Positions 16,383 to 25,626 of a stretch of 64,000 nucleotides of DNA are shown here, one piece after another. How positions within the stretch are numbered: the first letter of the stretch is position 1; every line of letters starts with the position of its first letter. A program made the translations under genes and the position numbers. Origin of the DNA: Hymenobacter jejuensis (GTDB lineage Bacteria; Bacteroidota; Bacteroidia; Cytophagales; Hymenobacteraceae); contig NZ_CP040896.1 in assembly GCF_006337165.1 (NCBI RefSeq), forward strand, positions 3,038,001 to 3,102,000, in the 5' to 3' direction. Under the pieces are notes generated by a model that searched no databases, was not told the origin of the DNA, and saw nothing but the letters and a program-made list of their open reading frames with translations.

Positions 16383-17114
16383 TTAATTTTTTTTATGCTG
16401 CTCGGTAGCGCTTCGGCCAAGGGCGCGCTTCAGAGCTTGGTTGAATACGTAGTAGAGCCCAAACAGCGAGACCACCACTAGCCCCAGCAGCAGCAGTTTG
16501 CCCGCCGTACCTGTATCAGGATTGCGCACCAGCGCGAATACATCCTGCGCTTTGGTGCCCAGCCAGTAGAAAAACAAGCTGCGCGGCAGCATACCTACTA
16601 CCGAGGCCAGCAAAAAGCGCCGCGGATTGACGCGCATCACGGCCAGCACAAACGTCATCAGGGCGAAGGGCAGCACGGGCGAGATGCGCGTCAGCAGGAT
16701 GAGCTGCCAGCTTTCGTGCTTCAGTTCGCGCATGACGGCATCTGCCTTTGGGAAATGGCTGAGGAAGGCGAGCATTTTGCCGTGATCGAGGGAAGTGGCG
16801 ATGCGGTAGCCAACTGCCGCGGCCAAGGCATAAGCCGCTACCATGCCCGGAAGCCCCGACCAGCCGAAGTAAAAGCCGGTCACGAGCGCCACAAAGGTGG
16901 TGGGCGTGAAGGCAAACGCCATAGTGAAGGCAATCACGATGAAATAAAGTATTGATTGCCAATTGCTTAGATGTTGAAGTAGCGCTTGGTGCCGGTACAG
17001 CAGGATCGTGAGCGAAGAGCTGCCGAGCAAGGGCAGGGCTACCAGCAAAAACATGGAAAGCAGGGTGGAGGCGTTTTTCTGGAAAAGCTCTTTCAGGAAC
17101 ATAAGCAGCAACAA
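16383..17114 (-). CDS. TVP38/TMEM64 (VTT domain) membrane protein
   Basis: A 243-residue polytopic protein with five or six hydrophobic segments. The centre has the VTT/DedA-like signature: FAFTPTTFVALVTGFYFGWSG, the small-residue run AAYALAAAVGYRIA and the later LILLTRISPVLPFALMTFVLA with conserved Arg and Pro. Members are thought to be membrane transporters or scramblases for lipids; bacterial TVP38 members are largely untested. The start may be ATG 17102 (MFLKELFQKN). A Lys-rich tail (EQHKKN) is cytoplasmic. It stands alone. Confidence 0.85.
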   Translation of the reverse strand: MLLLMFLKELFQKNASTLLSMFLLVALPLLGSSSLTILLYRHQALLQHLSNWQSILYFIVIAFTMAFAFTPTTFVALVTGFYFGWSGLPGMVAAYALAAAVGYRIATSLDHGKMLAFLSHFPKADAVMRELKHESWQLILLTRISPVLPFALMTFVLAVMRVNPRRFLLASVVGMLPRSLFFYWLGTKAQDVFALVRNPDTGTAGKLLLLGLVVVSLFGLYYVFNQALKRALGRSATEQHKKN

Positions 17115-17269
17115 AAGGGGCCTGCCACAACCGCCGGCCCGAACTCGAAGGTAAACGTAGGAATCAACTCGGCGGCTATGCTTCGGGTTCTATTCCTGAC
17201 TTACGCGTGGGTGTTTCGAAGAATTACGGACGTGTTTGCGGTGGTAAAATAATGTCTCGTGGGCCTTCT

Positions 17270-17277
17270 TACCTTTG
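17270..17277 (+). promoter_or_regulatory. TAnnTTTG promoter of the cystathionine synthase gene
   Basis: TACCTTTG, 57 bases before ATG 17334. This supports the downstream ATG over the frame opening at 17259, which begins before the expected transcript start. Confidence 0.6.
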
Positions 17278-17333
17278 AGGCCGTAGTAACAAGTCGCGCA
17301 AAGTGCCCATGTGGCCTTTCTAACCACCTACTT

Positions 17334-18473
17334 ATGAAATTCGGTACCAAAACCATTCATGCGGGCGTGCACCCGGACCCCACAACCGGCGCCATCATGA
17401 CGCCTATTTACCAGACTTCGACCTACGTGCAGCGCTCGCCTGGCGACCACAAAGGCTACGAATATTCACGGACACACAACCCCACCCGCACGCAGTTGCA
17501 GGATGCGCTGGCCGCCCTTGACAACGGCCAGCACGGCTTGGCGTTTGCCAGCGGCATGGCCGCTACCGACTGCATCGTGAAGTTGCTCAAGCCCGGCGAC
17601 GAGGTAATCTCAACCAACGATTTGTACGGCGGCAGCTATCGCATTTTCACGAAAGTGTATGAGCCCCTGGGGATTAAGTTTCACTTCGTGCCGATGCACG
17701 ACATGGCCAGCGTGCGCGAAAAAGTAAACGAGCGCACCAAGCTGATCTGGGTAGAAACGCCCACCAACCCGCTGCTCAACGTGATCGACATTGCGGCGGC
17801 GGCGGCCGTGGCCAAAGAGGCTGGCGCGTTGCTGGTCGTCGACAACACGTTTTCCACGCCGTATCTGCAAACCCCGCTCGACCTCGGCGCCGACTTGGTG
17901 GTGTATTCGCTGACCAAGTATATGGGCGGCCACTCCGACGTGGTAATGGGAGCCATCGTGCTGAAAGACGACGAGTTGCACGAGCGCCTGCGCTTCCTGC
18001 AAAACGCTTGCGGCGGCACGCCCGGCCCCCAAGACTGCTTCCTGGTGTTGCGCGGCCTCAAAACCCTGCACATTCGGATGCAGCGGCACTGCGAAAACGG
18101 CCGGGCCATTGCAGAATATTTGCAGGCACATCCTAAAGTAGGGAAAGTGTATTGGCCTGGTTTTGAGCAACATCCCAATCACGAGGTGGCGGCTAAACAA
18201 ATGCGCGACTTCGGGGGCATGATCTCGTTTGTGCTGGACGGCGACCGGAAAGAAGACGCCATCGCAGTGCTCGAAAAACTCGAGCTGTTTGCCTTGGCCG
18301 AAAGCCTGGGCGGCGTCGAGAGCCTGTGCGGGCACCCGGCCACCATGACGCACGCCAGCATTCCGGCCGAAGAGCGCCTGAAAGCCGGTCTCAGCGACTC
18401 GCTCATCCGTTTGAGCGTGGGCATTGAAGATGTGGAAGATCTGATCGAAGACCTGAAGCAAGCCATCGGGTAA
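17334..18473 (+). CDS. Cystathionine gamma-synthase / gamma-lyase family PLP enzyme
   Basis: A 379-residue Cys/Met-metabolism PLP enzyme. Seen: the N-terminal KFGTKTIHAGVHPDPTTGA and TPIYQTSTYVQ; the YEYSRTHNPTR motif; SGMAA for phosphate binding; DNTFSTPYLQ; and the PLP lysine in SLTKYMGGHSDVVMG (about residue 198). The family includes cystathionine gamma-synthase (MetB), gamma-lyase and O-acetylhomoserine sulfhydrylase, which sequence alone separates poorly. The length and SLGGVESL segment favour gamma-synthase or gamma-lyase. It stands alone, with its own promoter and a strong terminator, and I see no SAM riboswitch in its short leader. Confidence 0.9.
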   Translation: MKFGTKTIHAGVHPDPTTGAIMTPIYQTSTYVQRSPGDHKGYEYSRTHNPTRTQLQDALAALDNGQHGLAFASGMAATDCIVKLLKPGDEVISTNDLYGGSYRIFTKVYEPLGIKFHFVPMHDMASVREKVNERTKLIWVETPTNPLLNVIDIAAAAAVAKEAGALLVVDNTFSTPYLQTPLDLGADLVVYSLTKYMGGHSDVVMGAIVLKDDELHERLRFLQNACGGTPGPQDCFLVLRGLKTLHIRMQRHCENGRAIAEYLQAHPKVGKVYWPGFEQHPNHEVAAKQMRDFGGMISFVLDGDRKEDAIAVLEKLELFALAESLGGVESLCGHPATMTHASIPAEERLKAGLSDSLIRLSVGIEDVEDLIEDLKQAIG

Positions 18474-18498
18474 CCGAGCCGCCCGATAAGTCATTTCT

Positions 18499-18553
18499 AA
18501 AACGGGGTGCTGTAAATTGCTGTCGGTCAGTAGTTTACAGCACCCCGTTTTTT
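18499..18553 (+). terminator. Terminator after the cystathionine synthase gene
   Basis: Stem of about 18 bp (AAAACGGGGTGCTGTAAA with its complement), loop of 17 bases, then a six-base U-run. It starts 26 bases after the stop. Confidence 0.85.
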
Positions 18554-18589
18554 ATTTCAGGGCTTTCTGTAACATTTAAACGCAATTAA

Positions 18590-18600
18590 TTGATTGTCAA
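18590..18600. repeat. Intergenic TTGA-nnn-TCAA motif, copy 2
   Basis: TTGATTGTCAA followed by TATTTTATG, in the gap after the cystathionine synthase terminator. Confidence 0.6.
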
Positions 18601-18690
18601 TATTTTATGGTTTAATAGATAGTCTGAAACGTCACTTGTAGCTTGCTGCTTATGCCTCCCGAGCACCCAAACGCCAGGGAAAATTTCCTC

Positions 18691-18698
18691 TATTTTTG
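18691..18698 (+). promoter_or_regulatory. TAnnTTTG promoter of the GT-C-like gene
   Basis: TATTTTTG, 82 bases before ATG 18780. Confidence 0.55.
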
Positions 18699-18779
18699 TC
18701 CGGATGGCGAGGGTAGTACCGAGCACTAGTTGTTGTGCTGTACTCTCGCGTTGTTGTTACGTCTGTTGTTGCCCTTCTT

Positions 18780-20060
18780 ATGAAGCTAAACTACCAGTAC
18801 CCAGTGCTTTATCTAATGCTGTTCATCCTGCTGCTGCTGGCTGTGCCACACGCGGGCTTCGAGTCAGACATGTTCTACTGGGTACACTGGAGCACCACCA
18901 TCTTCGAGCGCGGGCTTGGCAACGTGTATGGGCTCGGTAACAACGACTATAATCCGCTGTACCACTACATCTTATACCTGTTTGGTAAGATGGCTGGCAG
19001 CGTCGAAAAAATTCACCATTACCCTCATTTGCTCAAAGGCTTTACCCTGCTCTTCGACTTTGCCGGGGCTATTTTGGCGGCTTCGCTGGTTTCGGATCGG
19101 GACCGGCGGTTTATGCTCTCGCTGTTGCTGCTTTTCAACATGGGGTACCTCTACAACACCTTGATCTGGATTCAGGTGGACAGCATTTTCACGTGCCTTG
19201 TTTTTGTGGCGGCGCTGTTAGCTGTGCGGGGGCAGCCAGTCGGGAGTGCCCTATTTTACGTGCTGGCCCTCAATGCTAAAGCGCAGGCCATTATTTTCCT
19301 GCCGCCGTTGCTGTTTCTGTGGTTTCCGCAGTGGGTGCAAGCCCCCAAAAAACTCCTGCTTACGGCGGGCGCGGTCGTGGCGCTGCAAGTGCTTATTCTC
19401 GCGCCTTTTATCTGGGGCGGCGACGCCAATTACCTAAGCCGGATCATCGAGATCAATACCACGGCCGTCGATCGCTACCCGTTCATCACCATGAACGCCG
19501 CGAACGTCTGGTATTTGCTGATACCCAATAGTCCGCTACGGGATATGCCTGATACTGGGACGTTTATGAACATAACCTACAAGCACTGGGGCCTAATCAT
19601 GTTCTTCCTCGCGGCGGGGCTGGCGCTGTTGCCGTTGTTTGTAGCGGCGGTGCGGAGTGTGCTCACGGGGCAGCGGCCGGGCAAAGAGCAGCTGGCGCTG
19701 GTGTTGCTGAGCTTCGGGTTGGTTCCGCTACTGTTTACGTACTTCAACACCCAGATGCACGAGCGGTATTGGCATGCCGCCGTTCTGTTTTTGGCGGCTT
19801 ACGGATTCGTGACGCGCGAATACGTGCTTTACGCGATCACGTCCATCGCCTACTTTCTGAACCTAGAGTCGGTGATGCATTTTCTGGGGCTCAAAAAATA
19901 CGGCATTCTGTTCTTCGATTACCGTTTTTTGGCGGGGCTGTTTACCCTGGTGATCGTGTTGGGCATCTGGAAAATTTACCGGCGTGCCCCGCTGAAAGAG
20001 CATTGGCTGGCGATGTGGCACAGGCAGCCGCAGCCCGAATCGCTAACGGCGGCCTTTTAG
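18780..20060 (+). CDS. Polytopic GT-C-like glycosyltransferase family protein
   Basis: A 426-residue membrane protein with about ten hydrophobic segments. It has the layout of GT-C (GT39/GT87/PIG-like) mannosyl- or arabinosyltransferases: an early acidic site in the first loop (HAGFESDMFYWVHWSTTIFE), the YNPLYHYILY pocket, then LIWIQVDSIFT and a late FNTQMHERYWHAAVLF, a His-Glu-Arg-Tyr pattern also seen in GPI-mannosyltransferase-like proteins. Such enzymes use polyprenyl-phosphate sugars on the periplasmic side. ATG 18780 is chosen over 18735 because the membrane pattern begins there. Donor and acceptor are unknown and the gene has no glycan-pathway neighbours. Confidence 0.75.
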   Translation: MKLNYQYPVLYLMLFILLLLAVPHAGFESDMFYWVHWSTTIFERGLGNVYGLGNNDYNPLYHYILYLFGKMAGSVEKIHHYPHLLKGFTLLFDFAGAILAASLVSDRDRRFMLSLLLLFNMGYLYNTLIWIQVDSIFTCLVFVAALLAVRGQPVGSALFYVLALNAKAQAIIFLPPLLFLWFPQWVQAPKKLLLTAGAVVALQVLILAPFIWGGDANYLSRIIEINTTAVDRYPFITMNAANVWYLLIPNSPLRDMPDTGTFMNITYKHWGLIMFFLAAGLALLPLFVAAVRSVLTGQRPGKEQLALVLLSFGLVPLLFTYFNTQMHERYWHAAVLFLAAYGFVTREYVLYAITSIAYFLNLESVMHFLGLKKYGILFFDYRFLAGLFTLVIVLGIWKIYRRAPLKEHWLAMWHRQPQPESLTAAF

Positions 20061-20099
20061 GAGCTACAGAAAAGTAAGCTTATCCGAGTTTGAAGTCTG

Positions 20100-20133
20100 C
20101 ACGGTCGCGCTTCCGCGACCAGGCTTCGCCGTG
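20100..20133. other. GC-rich nested hairpin without U-run
   Basis: GGTCGCG-CTTC-CGCGACC nested inside CACGG/CCGTG with a side loop. It lies 40 bases after the GT-C-like gene. There is no U-run, so it may be an mRNA 3'-end stabiliser or a REP-like element rather than a terminator. Confidence 0.4.
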
Positions 20134-20331
20134 CCCAATAAAAATGGCCGACAGCAAACGATTGAATAGCTAAAAATTTCATTATTAGGATTTTAAGCTG
20201 TAATATTTCTCTACATTACGAAGCTGGTAAGGCTGAGCTTCGATCAATAGACCTGAAAGCAGTGTTGTTGGCTGCTACATTCTGAGCAGCTCGAACTCGT
20301 TCTTTTAACCTATTAACTCTCCCTGACTTTT

Positions 20332-23175
20332 ATGAAAAAACAGATACTATTTCCCTTAGTCCTGCTGCTAGTGCTCATATCGATGAGCCAGGCGTGGGCG
20401 CAGAACCTTACGGTGACGGGCCGCGTGACCGGCGCGAGCGGCGCGGCGCTTCCCGGCGTGACCGTGTTGCAGCGGGGCACGACCAACGGCACCTCCACCG
20501 ACGGCGAAGGCCGTTACAGCATCGCGGTGCCTGGCACGGCCACGCTGGTTTTTTCGGCTGTAGGGCAGGTTTCGCAGCAAATTGCCGTCAACGGCCGCAC
20601 TAACCTCGACGTCCGGCTTTCGGAAAGCCAATCGGAGCTGAACGAGGTGGTAGTAACTGGTTCGCGGGCTACGGAAGGCCGTTCCAACATTCTGACCACC
20701 TCTCCGGTCGACGTAATTTCGGCTCGCGAAATAAAGGCATTTGCACAAACAGATGTTAGTCAGATACTTACTTATGTGGCGCCTTCGTTTCAGTCGTCGC
20801 GCCAAGCAGTATCGGATGGCACCGACCACGTAGACCCGGCTAGCTTGCGTGGCCTCGGTCCCGACCAAGTATTGGTGCTGGTAAACGGCAAACGCCGCCA
20901 CACTTCGGCGCTGGTCAACATCAACGGAACGGTAGGCCGCGGATCGGTCGGCACCGACTTGAACGTGATCCCAAACGCTTCTATCAAGCGCATTGAGGTC
21001 CTGCGCGACGGTGCCGCCGCCCAGTACGGCTCCGATGCCATTGCGGGCGTCATCAATATTCAGCTCAAAGACGACAGCACCGGCGTGCAAGCCAGCAGCA
21101 CCGTGGGGCAAACCTACGAGAGCGACGGCCGCCTTTACCAGGCCGATGCCAACGTGGGCCTGGGGCTTGGCGGCCGGGGCTATGTGGACGTCAGCGGCCA
21201 GTTTAGCAACCGCGGCTACACTAACCGCTCCGGCATCGACACCACGCCGCTCATTTACTTGGGCAGCGGCGGCACGTACCCCAGCAGCGCCAACACCGAA
21301 GACAAGCGCCGCGCCCTCAAAGCGGAAGACGATGCTTTGGTTGCCAAAAATGGCTTTGATCGGAAGGACATGCGTGTGGGCCAATCGGAGTCGCGCAACT
21401 ACGGCGGCTTCCTGAACTCGGCTTACCGACTGGCCCCTTCCATTGGCTTGGAGGCGTACCTTTCGGGGGGCATCACGCACCGTACGGGCAAAGCAGCCGG
21501 CTTTACGCGCTTGCCCAACCAACCCACTCAAATTGATCTGGGGCTTTATCCGAATGGGTTTCTGCCGTTCATCAACACCACCATCAACGATCAGTCGTTT
21601 ATTGTGGGGCTGCGGGCGAAGGTGGCCGGCTTTGATGCCGACCTGAGCAACACCTTCGGCCGCAACGAAATCCAGTTCGACATCACCAACACCCTCAACG
21701 CTTCGCTGCCGCTGGGCACCAGCCCCACCGAGTTTTACGCCGGTCAAATTGCGTTTCGGCAAAACACTACTAACCTAAACTTTACGCGTCGCTTTACCGA
21801 CGTAGCTTCCTTGAGCACGCTCAACGTCGCTTTTGGCGGTGAGTTTCGCAGCGACAATTATCAAATTGAAGCCGGCGAAGAAGGTTCCTATGTAAACGGT
21901 GGCCGCGTGGTAGTGCCCGCTTCCGGCACTACGCCCGCAACTTTTGCGGCGGCTGGGGCGCAGGTGTTTCCCGGTTATCAGCCTAGCGATGCGCTAAATA
22001 AGTCGCGCACCAACATTGCCGGGTATATCGACCTGGAAAGCGACCTGACCGAGAAGCTGCTCGTAGGTGCCGCCGGCCGCGCGGAGCGCTATAGTGATTT
22101 TGGTGGTAACGTAAGTGGCAAACTGTCAGCGCGTTACAGCATTTTGCCTGATGTTGCTATTCGGGGCACGCTGGGCAACGGCTTCCGGGCACCTTCGTTG
22201 CAGCAACGGTATTTCACCAACACCAGCACCCAGTTTGTGAGCGGCGTGCCGCAGCAGGTACTTACCGTCAGCAACGATAACCCCGTGGTGCGCAACCAGT
22301 TCACCGACACGCCCAAGGGCTTCGGCGTATCGTCCCTGAAGCAGGAAAAATCGACTAACTACAGCCTCGGCCTCACGGCTCGCCTCTTCAAAACGGGGAC
22401 GTTGACCGTAGATGCCTACCGCATCAACATCCGCGACCGCATTGTGCTGTCGTCGCAGTTTGCGCGCAGCGGCGTGGCGACGGGCACCGTCGATCAGATT
22501 CTGGCCTCTTATCCGGAAATTGGTCGCGTTCAGTTCTTTGCCAATGCCATCGATACCCGCACCCACGGCGTCGATGTGGTGTTCAATGAGCGCCTGACGT
22601 TTGGTGAAAGCAGGGTAGGATTCACGGCTGCGGCCAACTTCAACGAAACCAAAGTGCGGAAAATCCGCAGCTCCTCGACCATCGACAACGCGCCGGTGAC
22701 GGCCACGCAAAACCTGCAAAACACGCTCTTCGACCGTCAGCAGCGCAACCGCATCGAATCGGCCCAGCCGCGCAACAAAATCAACCTGTCCGCCAACTAC
22801 GGCTACAAGATTTTCAACGTGGAAGTCCGGACCGTACGCTTTGGAGAAGTGCAGTACAAAGACGCCGACCCGGCCCGCTCGTTCATCGACCAAACCTTCT
22901 CGGCCAAGTGGGTTACCGACCTAACCGTAACCGCGCAAGTGCTTAAGGAACTGGGAATTACCTTCGGCGTGAACAACATTTTCAACGTATACCCCGATAA
23001 GTTCATCGCCAACCCGCGCAACAACCCGTTGAACTTCTCCGTGGACCCAACTACGAGCTACAGCTCGTCGCTCGACAACACCAACCGCGGTCGCATCGTC
23101 TACAACCCCAACCAGTTTGGTTACAACGGCGGCTTCTATTTCGTCCGGGTAGTGGTAGCGCTGCCCACCAACTAA
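20332..23175 (+). CDS. TonB-dependent receptor with carboxypeptidase-regulatory-like domain
   Basis: A 947-residue outer-membrane receptor. Signal peptide to about residue 24 (MSQAWAQ); a CarboxypepD_reg-like domain (VTGRVTGASGAALPGVTVLQ, residues 25-100); the ELNEVVVTGSR stretch just before the plug; a plug domain with VLVLVNGKRRHTS and VIPNASIKRIEVLRDGAAAQYGSDAIAG; then a 22-strand-type barrel ending FYFVRVVVALPTN with a terminal aromatic strand. The length and single regulatory domain suit a stand-alone siderophore, metal or oligomer receptor rather than a SusC partner, and no SusD follows. It imports a ligand using TonB energy. Ligand unknown. A 22-bp-stem terminator follows. Confidence 0.93.
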   Translation: MKKQILFPLVLLLVLISMSQAWAQNLTVTGRVTGASGAALPGVTVLQRGTTNGTSTDGEGRYSIAVPGTATLVFSAVGQVSQQIAVNGRTNLDVRLSESQSELNEVVVTGSRATEGRSNILTTSPVDVISAREIKAFAQTDVSQILTYVAPSFQSSRQAVSDGTDHVDPASLRGLGPDQVLVLVNGKRRHTSALVNINGTVGRGSVGTDLNVIPNASIKRIEVLRDGAAAQYGSDAIAGVINIQLKDDSTGVQASSTVGQTYESDGRLYQADANVGLGLGGRGYVDVSGQFSNRGYTNRSGIDTTPLIYLGSGGTYPSSANTEDKRRALKAEDDALVAKNGFDRKDMRVGQSESRNYGGFLNSAYRLAPSIGLEAYLSGGITHRTGKAAGFTRLPNQPTQIDLGLYPNGFLPFINTTINDQSFIVGLRAKVAGFDADLSNTFGRNEIQFDITNTLNASLPLGTSPTEFYAGQIAFRQNTTNLNFTRRFTDVASLSTLNVAFGGEFRSDNYQIEAGEEGSYVNGGRVVVPASGTTPATFAAAGAQVFPGYQPSDALNKSRTNIAGYIDLESDLTEKLLVGAAGRAERYSDFGGNVSGKLSARYSILPDVAIRGTLGNGFRAPSLQQRYFTNTSTQFVSGVPQQVLTVSNDNPVVRNQFTDTPKGFGVSSLKQEKSTNYSLGLTARLFKTGTLTVDAYRINIRDRIVLSSQFARSGVATGTVDQILASYPEIGRVQFFANAIDTRTHGVDVVFNERLTFGESRVGFTAAANFNETKVRKIRSSSTIDNAPVTATQNLQNTLFDRQQRNRIESAQPRNKINLSANYGYKIFNVEVRTVRFGEVQYKDADPARSFIDQTFSAKWVTDLTVTAQVLKELGITFGVNNIFNVYPDKFIANPRNNPLNFSVDPTTSYSSSLDNTNRGRIVYNPNQFGYNGGFYFVRVVVALPTN

Positions 23176-23205
23176 CGGCGCTTGACGTTCCGTTTCGTTG
23201 GCTCA

Positions 23206-23252
23206 TTTAATAAAAAGGCCCGTTCTCAGCGAGAACGGGCCTTTTTATTAAA
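23206..23252. terminator. Bidirectional terminator, perfect 22-bp stem
   Basis: A perfect 22-bp inverted repeat from TTTAATAAAAAGGCCC with loop AGC. U-runs exist on both strands. It separates the TonB receptor gene from the convergent OmpA lipoprotein gene. Confidence 0.9.
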
Positions 23253-23255
23253 TAA

Positions 23256-23266
23256 TTGATTATCAA
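23256..23266. repeat. Intergenic TTGA-nnn-TCAA motif, copy 3
   Basis: TTGATTATCAA inside the 13-base palindrome ATTGATTATCAAT, between the terminator and the stop of the OmpA lipoprotein gene. Confidence 0.6.
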
Positions 23267-24259
23267 TCATTTGGCTTCTGAAGTAGAATTAGTGTCCAGA
23301 ATCTTGAAGAGTTCATCCAGCTTGGGCGTCAGGATAATTTCGGTGCGGCGGTTCAGGGCTTTGTTGGCGGGCGTATCGTTCTTAGAGACAGGCAGATACT
23401 GCGAGCGGCCCGAAGCCGTGATGCGTTCGGGTGCTACGCCGCCGGCGGTGAGCAGCCGCGAGATTTCGGTGGCGCGCAAGACGCTTAGGTCCCAATTGTC
23501 CTGCATGCCTTGGGTGCCTTTTACAATCGGCACATTGTCGGTGTGGCCTTCCACTACAACATTCACGTCGCGTTGCTCTTGCAGCACAGTGGCCAGTTTT
23601 TTCAGGGCTTCCTGGCCTTTCGGATCGACTTTGGTAGAGCCCGATTTAAACAGGAGTTGTTCGGAAAGCGACACGTACACTTTGCCATCTTTCATTTTTA
23701 CCTGCAAATCGCTGGCCTTGAAGCTGAGCAATGCGTTGCTGACCTTGGCTTTCAAGTCGTTAACGGCTTTGTCTTTGGCGGCCAAAGCTTGTTGCAGCTC
23801 AGCCACTTTGGCTTCCCGAGCTTTCAGATCGGCGTTGGTCTTTTGCAGGCTGGCGTCGAGTTCGCCGAGTTCGGCTTCGCGGCGCGCCAAATCTTTCGCC
23901 ACTTTGTTGTAGTCAGCCGACTTATCGGCCATGGCGCGGTCGCTGTTTTTGAGCAGCTTATCGTAGCTGTCGGTCAGTTGATTGTAAAGCGTGCGCGTGC
24001 GGCGCAGGGCAGTGCCAGTCTGCGTTGAGTCGTCGACGAGGCGGCGATTGGTGAGGCGCAGCTCGGCCAGTTCATCGGAGGCCTTTTTTAGCTCGGCTAC
24101 GGCTTGGCGTTGCTGGCGCTCTACGTCGGCTTTGGCTTCTTCGGTGGCCGTCTGGCGGGCTCGCAAATCGTCGTATTTCTTGGAGGCCACGCAGCTAGGA
24201 AGCAGCGTGGAGGCCGCTAACGCCAGCGAGGTCAGGAGCAGAGGGGAGGAGTACTTCAC
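23267..24259 (-). CDS. OmpA-family lipoprotein with long coiled coil
   Basis: A 330-residue protein. The N-terminal signal ends at a lipobox-like LLPSC (Cys near residue 23), so lipid anchoring to the outer membrane is likely. Residues about 30-185 are a heptad-rich coiled coil (many Ala, Leu, Lys, Glu). Residues about 200-325 are an OmpA/MotB domain with VVVEGHTDNVPI and the NKALNRRTEIIL peptidoglycan-binding stretch. The ATEISRLL and GRSQYLP segments also fit. Such proteins tie the outer membrane to the wall. The coil of about 155 residues could span part of the periplasm. It stands alone on the minus strand. Confidence 0.9.
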   Translation of the reverse strand: MKYSSPLLLTSLALAASTLLPSCVASKKYDDLRARQTATEEAKADVERQQRQAVAELKKASDELAELRLTNRRLVDDSTQTGTALRRTRTLYNQLTDSYDKLLKNSDRAMADKSADYNKVAKDLARREAELGELDASLQKTNADLKAREAKVAELQQALAAKDKAVNDLKAKVSNALLSFKASDLQVKMKDGKVYVSLSEQLLFKSGSTKVDPKGQEALKKLATVLQEQRDVNVVVEGHTDNVPIVKGTQGMQDNWDLSVLRATEISRLLTAGGVAPERITASGRSQYLPVSKNDTPANKALNRRTEIILTPKLDELFKILDTNSTSEAK

Positions 24260-24385
24260 AGAGAAAACATCTGGTAAAACGAGGTTCGGGCCCGGTAATC
24301 GACCTGACTACACAGACCCGCGACAAGGTAGCCACTGGAGGCCGCATCTTCCAACCCACGGCCTCCGGCAAACCGATTTTCGACC

Positions 24386-24393
24386 TATATTTG
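24386..24393 (+). promoter_or_regulatory. TAnnTTTG promoter of the aldolase gene
   Basis: TATATTTG, 40 bases before ATG 24433. Confidence 0.6.
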
Positions 24394-24432
24394 TCCACTG
24401 ATCTCTGCCTCTTTTCCCCAACCCAACCCTAA

Positions 24433-25485
24433 ATGGCTTCTGCAACTTTCACCCGCTCGGCCGAAGTGGAAGCACTACTGCAGCACGAGTGCAAAACCGT
24501 GGCGAAGGACCTGCTGCACCAGCCCGGCCCCGATTTTCTGGATCGCTGTTTTGTGCCTTCCAACCGTACGCCGCAAGTGCTGCGCGCGCTGGGGCAGCTT
24601 TACCACCACGGCCGCCTGGCGGGCACGGGCTACATGTCAATTTTGCCCGTAGACCAAGGCATTGAGCACACGGCCGGCTCTTCGTTTGGCCCCAACCCAA
24701 TCTATTTCGATCCGGAAAACATCATTCGGCTGGCCGTCGAAGGCGGTTGCAATGCCGTCGCGACTACGTTTGGCACCTTTGGCACCGTTGCTAGAAAGTA
24801 CGCGCACAAAATCCCGTTCGTGGTGAAAATCAACCACAACGAATTGCTTACGTACCCCAATAAGTTCGACCAGATTCTGTTTGGATCGGTGGAAGAAGCT
24901 TGGAACTTGGGCGCAACGGCTGTGGGAGCGACGATTTATTTTGGCTCCGACGAGTCGAACCGGCAAATTCAGGAAGTATCGGCGGCTTTTGAGCGGGCGC
25001 ACGAGTTGGGCATGGCCACCGTTTTGTGGTGCTATACCCGCAACAACGCCTTCAAAACTGCCGACAAAGATTACCACGTCGCGGCCGATCTGACGGGCCA
25101 AGCCAACCACTTGGGCGTGACCATCGGGGCGGACATTATCAAACAAAAGCTGCCGGAAAACAACGGCGGCTTCACGACCCTCAAATTTGGCAAAACCCAC
25201 CCGGCCATGTATGAGTCGCTGTCGTCGGATAATCCGATTGATCTGACTCGTTACCAAGTCGTTAACTGCTACATGGGCCGCATTGGGCTGATCAACTCCG
25301 GCGGCGAAAGCCTCGGCGCCGGCGACCGTGATCAGGCCATCAAAACGGCCATTATCAACAAGCGAGCGGGCGGTCAGGGCCTTATTTCGGGCCGGAAAGC
25401 ATTTCAACGGCCTTTTGCCGAGGGAGTGGAGTTGCTGAACGCGATTCAGGACATCTACCTCGACGAGTCCATCACATTGGCGTAA
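24433..25485 (+). CDS. fbaB: Class I fructose-bisphosphate aldolase
   Basis: A 350-residue enzyme of the archaeal/DhnA-type class I aldolase group (FbaB), which forms a Schiff base to cleave fructose-1,6-bisphosphate to two triose phosphates. Seen: PVDQGIEH near residue 75, the [12 protein letters not shown] strand, [12 protein letters not shown], the Schiff-base lysine in [10 protein letters not shown], and the phosphate-binding INSGGES and GLISGRKAF near the end. Length and motif order match the family. It acts in the cytoplasm in glycolysis and gluconeogenesis. It is a single gene with its own promoter; accD follows 141 bases later and may be separately transcribed. Confidence 0.93.
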   Translation: MASATFTRSAEVEALLQHECKTVAKDLLHQPGPDFLDRCFVPSNRTPQVLRALGQLYHHGRLAGTGYMSILPVDQGIEHTAGSSFGPNPIYFDPENIIRLAVEGGCNAVATTFGTFGTVARKYAHKIPFVVKINHNELLTYPNKFDQILFGSVEEAWNLGATAVGATIYFGSDESNRQIQEVSAAFERAHELGMATVLWCYTRNNAFKTADKDYHVAADLTGQANHLGVTIGADIIKQKLPENNGGFTTLKFGKTHPAMYESLSSDNPIDLTRYQVVNCYMGRIGLINSGGESLGAGDRDQAIKTAIINKRAGGQGLISGRKAFQRPFAEGVELLNAIQDIYLDESITLA

Positions 25486-25626
25486 CGAAAAGAGTTATCC
25501 TTTGTTTATGCAAACATCAGTAAATCAGATAGTTAACAATTAGGCTTTTGAATGCCGGATTCGTCTGACTTACTCGCAACTTTGCTACCAACTGTAGGGT
25601 AACGGATACACGATAATTTCAACAAT

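Noticed and set aside
17120..17333. A SAM riboswitch upstream of the cystathionine synthase gene
   Set aside because: The promoter-like element leaves only about 50 bases of leader, too short for one, and I see no matching helices.
20368..21762. 464-codon frame opposite the TonB receptor
   Set aside because: The receptor frame has clear domains; this is an antisense shadow.
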